Origin: Thermodesulfovibrionales bacterium
GTDB taxonomy: Bacteria > Nitrospirota > Thermodesulfovibrionia > Thermodesulfovibrionales > SM23-35
Length of the DNA stretch: 8,383 nucleotides
Direction: 5' to 3'
NCBI GenBank assembly: GCA_022865525.1
Contig: JALHSV010000381.1
Coordinates: 1-8,383, forward strand
The translations under genes were made by a program, and so were the position numbers. The first letter of the stretch is position 1; each line of letters starts with the position of its first letter. This document shows positions 6,480-8,383 of the stretch, in pieces. The notes under the pieces were generated by a model. It was given only the letters and a program-made list of their open reading frames with translations. It did no database searches and was not told where the DNA came from.

Positions 6480-7322
6480 ATGAACAATATAAAAACACTT
6501 TTTTTGCTTGTTACGTTAACCCTTGTGCTTGTTTGGGCAGGCGGTGCATTGGGCGGCAAGCAGGGCATGACAATAGCGTTAATCTTTGCATTGGGAATAA
6601 ATTTCATCTCCTACTGGTTCAGTGACAAGATCGTACTCAGGATGTACAGGGCAAAACAGGTCACAGAGGCAGAAGCTCCGGATCTGTACAGCATCGTCAG
6701 AAGTCTTGTGCAGAAGGCCGGAATGCCGATGCCTAAAGTTTACATGATGGATCAGGAGCAGCCGAATGCATTTGCTACCGGTAGGAATCCAACTCATGCA
6801 GCGGTCGCCGTCACAACCGGGATCATGCGCATATTGACCCGTGAGGAGCTTCAGGGTGTTATCGGCCACGAACTTTCCCACATCAAGAACAGGGATATTC
6901 TCATCAGCACGATTGCAGCTACAATCGCAGGTGCAATCAGTTATCTTGCCCAGATGGCACAGTGGGCGATGATTTTCGGCGGCCACAGGGGAGACGATGA
7001 TGATGGAGGAAGCCCCATAGCTGCCTTCGTGATGATGATCGTCGGACCCATCGCTGCCATGATTATACAGATGGCCATCTCGCGGTCAAGGGAATATGCT
7101 GCTGATTCAGGCGGAGCAGAGATTGCGGGAAACCCGCGATATCTCGCAGGCGCACTGAGGAAGCTCCATATGGCATCCCAGAAAATACCCATGCATGCAA
7201 ACCCCGCAACATCTCATATGTTTATTGTCAATCCATTCTCAGGTGGTGGAATCGTAAAACTCTTCAGTACCCATCCCCCAATCGAGGAGCGCATAGCACG
7301 GCTTGAGTCAATGAGCCATTAA
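6480..7322 (+). CDS. htpX: Membrane zinc metalloprotease HtpX
   Basis: A 280-residue M48-family protease of the inner membrane, involved in quality control of membrane proteins. Two N-terminal helices (about 6-23 and 28-47) are followed by the catalytic region: NAFATGR (96-102), the zinc-binding HELSH (130-134) within GHELSHIKNRD, a helix pair at about 144-166 and 180-200 separated by an Asp-rich loop (GDDDDGG), and the third zinc ligand Glu205 in SREYAAD (202-208). The conserved STHPP near the end (263-267) precedes RIARLE. Length and layout match typical HtpX. ATG 6480 follows a perfect AAGGAGGT site. It lies 67 bp after ccsA in the same direction, and the next gene starts 8 nt after its stop. 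Heat or envelope-stress control is common for the family, but no CIRCE or sigma32-like site is recognised here. Confidence 0.97.
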   Translation: MNNIKTLFLLVTLTLVLVWAGGALGGKQGMTIALIFALGINFISYWFSDKIVLRMYRAKQVTEAEAPDLYSIVRSLVQKAGMPMPKVYMMDQEQPNAFATGRNPTHAAVAVTTGIMRILTREELQGVIGHELSHIKNRDILISTIAATIAGAISYLAQMAQWAMIFGGHRGDDDDGGSPIAAFVMMIVGPIAAMIIQMAISRSREYAADSGGAEIAGNPRYLAGALRKLHMASQKIPMHANPATSHMFIVNPFSGGGIVKLFSTHPPIEERIARLESMSH

Positions 7323-7330
7323 CTATTTTT

Positions 7331-8293
7331 ATGAAGGCTCTTGTAACAGGAGCTACCGGATTCATAGGAAGTCACTTATGTGAGGAGCTCATCAGACGTG
7401 GGTATGACGTTACGTGTTTGTCGCGAAAGACTTCCAAGAATACATGGATTGAGAATCTGGATCTCACCTTCGTTAAGGGAGACTGCACGGTCAGGGAATC
7501 TCTCCTTGAATTTCTTGATAATTTTGATTACATCTTTCATCTCGCAGGATTGACAAAATCCTGTTCGCCGGTTGATTTTTTCCGGGTCAATGCCCGTGGT
7601 ACGGAAAATCTTGTGAAGGCGGTTGCAGAGAGAAACCCGTCAGTGAAACGATTCATCTATGTGAGCAGTCTCGCTGCAGTTGGTCCGAGCAAAAACGGCA
7701 CTCCTTTGCGTGAAGATGCTCTTCCTTCACCTGTCTCAGATTATGGGAAAAGCAAACTCGAGGGGGAAAGAGCTGTCCTGAAATATCGGGATAGCATACC
7801 CGTTACCATCCTGAGACCTCCTGCCGTCTATGGACCACGGGATAAAGACATGCTGGTCATGTTTCAGATGATTAAAAAAGGTTTCTTCTTTGATCTTGGA
7901 AAATGTTATTATTCTCTGTTATATGTTGACGACCTTGTTCAGGGTATACTATTATCTGCGGAGAACAGCAAAGCAATCGGTAACACATATTTCCTCTGTG
8001 ATGGAAATATCTATACAGGTGATGAGATAGCCATGGAAATCTCCTCCATGTTGCATGTGAAAGCGAGGCCTGTGAAAGTTCCGAAATTCATTATGCCTTT
8101 TTTTGCAGCGATAAGCGAAAAGATCAATAAACAGGGGATCATCAACAGGGACCGGATAAAGGACTTCAGGCATACGCACTGGATATGTGATGCCGGCAAG
8201 GCACGGGAAGAAATCGGATTTGTACCTAAGGTCGGAATGAAGGAAGGGATACGATGGACAGCGGATTGGTACAGGATTCACAGATGGCTGTAA
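7331..8293 (+). CDS. NAD-dependent epimerase/dehydratase (extended SDR), possible 3-keto-lipid reductase
   Basis: A 320-residue soluble Rossmann-fold protein of the extended short-chain dehydrogenase/reductase type. The nucleotide-binding TGATGFIGSHL is at 7-17, an LAG motif follows at 71-73, the catalytic Ser is in YVSSLAAVG (110-118), the catalytic YGKSK (Tyr138, Lys142) fits YxxxK, and LRPPAVYGPRD at 161-171 completes the core. Substrate cannot be told from these motifs: nucleotide-sugar epimerases, dihydroflavonol-like reductases and 3-beta-HSD-like enzymes share them. The next gene, which overlaps it, is alpha-oxoamine synthase-like; that pairing is seen for CerR-type ceramide-pathway reductases, so a role reducing a 3-keto sphingoid or similar lipid is a reasonable inference. 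The start ATG lies 8 nt after the htpX stop and has no visible Shine-Dalgarno, suggesting coupling to htpX. Confidence 0.9.
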   Translation: MKALVTGATGFIGSHLCEELIRRGYDVTCLSRKTSKNTWIENLDLTFVKGDCTVRESLLEFLDNFDYIFHLAGLTKSCSPVDFFRVNARGTENLVKAVAERNPSVKRFIYVSSLAAVGPSKNGTPLREDALPSPVSDYGKSKLEGERAVLKYRDSIPVTILRPPAVYGPRDKDMLVMFQMIKKGFFFDLGKCYYSLLYVDDLVQGILLSAENSKAIGNTYFLCDGNIYTGDEIAMEISSMLHVKARPVKVPKFIMPFFAAISEKINKQGIINRDRIKDFRHTHWICDAGKAREEIGFVPKVGMKEGIRWTADWYRIHRWL

Positions 8294-8383
8294 AAAAATC
8301 AACAGACATATTCGCCAAGTGTCTTAAATTCAATAAAGCAAAGATGCTCATCTCCCAAGGCCTCTACCCGTATTTCAGGATCA
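8284..8383 (+). CDS. N-terminal fragment of a PLP-dependent alpha-oxoamine synthase-like protein (SPT/KBL/BioF type), cut by the right edge
   Basis: From ATG 8284 the frame reads MAVKKSTDIFAKCLKFNKAK and then a stretch ending SQGLYPYFRI at the window end. The 'DIFxKCxKFxxA' opening and 'xxGLYPYFR' are typical of the short N-terminal arm of class II aminotransferase-fold acyltransferases (serine palmitoyltransferase, glycine C-acetyltransferase, AONS). The YPYFR form resembles SPT-like members from Bacteroidetes and other diderms as I recall them. The PLP lysine and all catalytic residues lie beyond the window, so activity is unproven. The gene overlaps the epimerase by 10 nt. An alternative in-frame ATG at 8254 has a better ribosome site (AAGGAAGGG, 8240-8248) and would add 10 residues and a 40-nt overlap. 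Confidence 0.7.
   Translation, partial: MAVKKSTDIFAKCLKFNKAKMLISQGLYPYFRI

Noticed and set aside
2358..7200. CATGCATGCA occurring near 2363 and again near 7191
   Set aside because: A short self-complementary string inside two unrelated coding regions, with no further similarity; taken as chance.

Overview
This window (about 8.4 kb, moderate GC) is dense bacterial chromosome carrying two divergent gene blocks of mostly housekeeping function. No phage, insertion sequence, CRISPR array, tRNA or rRNA is visible. The host is Gram-negative-like and makes c-type cytochromes by the ResB/ResC (System II) route. Gene style and content suggest Nitrospirota (Thermodesulfovibrionia-like) or a former deltaproteobacterial lineage; this is inference from style, not proof.

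Left block, minus strand (3782 down to 1). The genes run nnrDE (NAD(P)HX epimerase/dehydratase repair enzyme), pgeF/yfiH (multicopper oxidase-like DUF152 protein), tsaE (t6A tRNA-modification ATPase) and nadK (NAD kinase). They are tightly packed with overlaps of 1, 14 and 26 nt, so they look like one translationally coupled operon. Two members concern NAD(P): one makes NADP and one repairs hydrated NAD(P)H. After nadK comes a 139-bp gap holding a compact palindromic element (155-231) made of two perfect hairpins inside an imperfect terminal inverted repeat. Beyond it is the start of another minus-strand ORF that runs off the left edge.

Divergent intergenic region (3783-3892). It carries a consensus extended -10 (TGCTATAAT) only 7 nt upstream of the nnrDE ATG, suggesting a leaderless or nearly leaderless mRNA, and a separate plausible sigma70-type promoter facing resB.

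Right block, plus strand (3893 to 8383). resB and ccsA/resC are directly abutting and encode the two-subunit membrane haem-delivery/cytochrome c synthetase. After a 67-bp gap with a weak terminator-like structure and a perfect Shine-Dalgarno come htpX (membrane zinc metalloprotease), an extended-SDR NAD-dependent epimerase/dehydratase 8 nt later, and the first 33 codons of a PLP-dependent alpha-oxoamine synthase-like protein overlapping the epimerase end. The N-terminus of that last gene resembles serine palmitoyltransferase-type proteins. Together with the SDR it raises the possibility of a bacterial sphingolipid (ceramide) or related acyl-amino-ketone pathway continuing off the right edge. 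That is the most interesting biological lead here; the rest of the window is well-known gene families.
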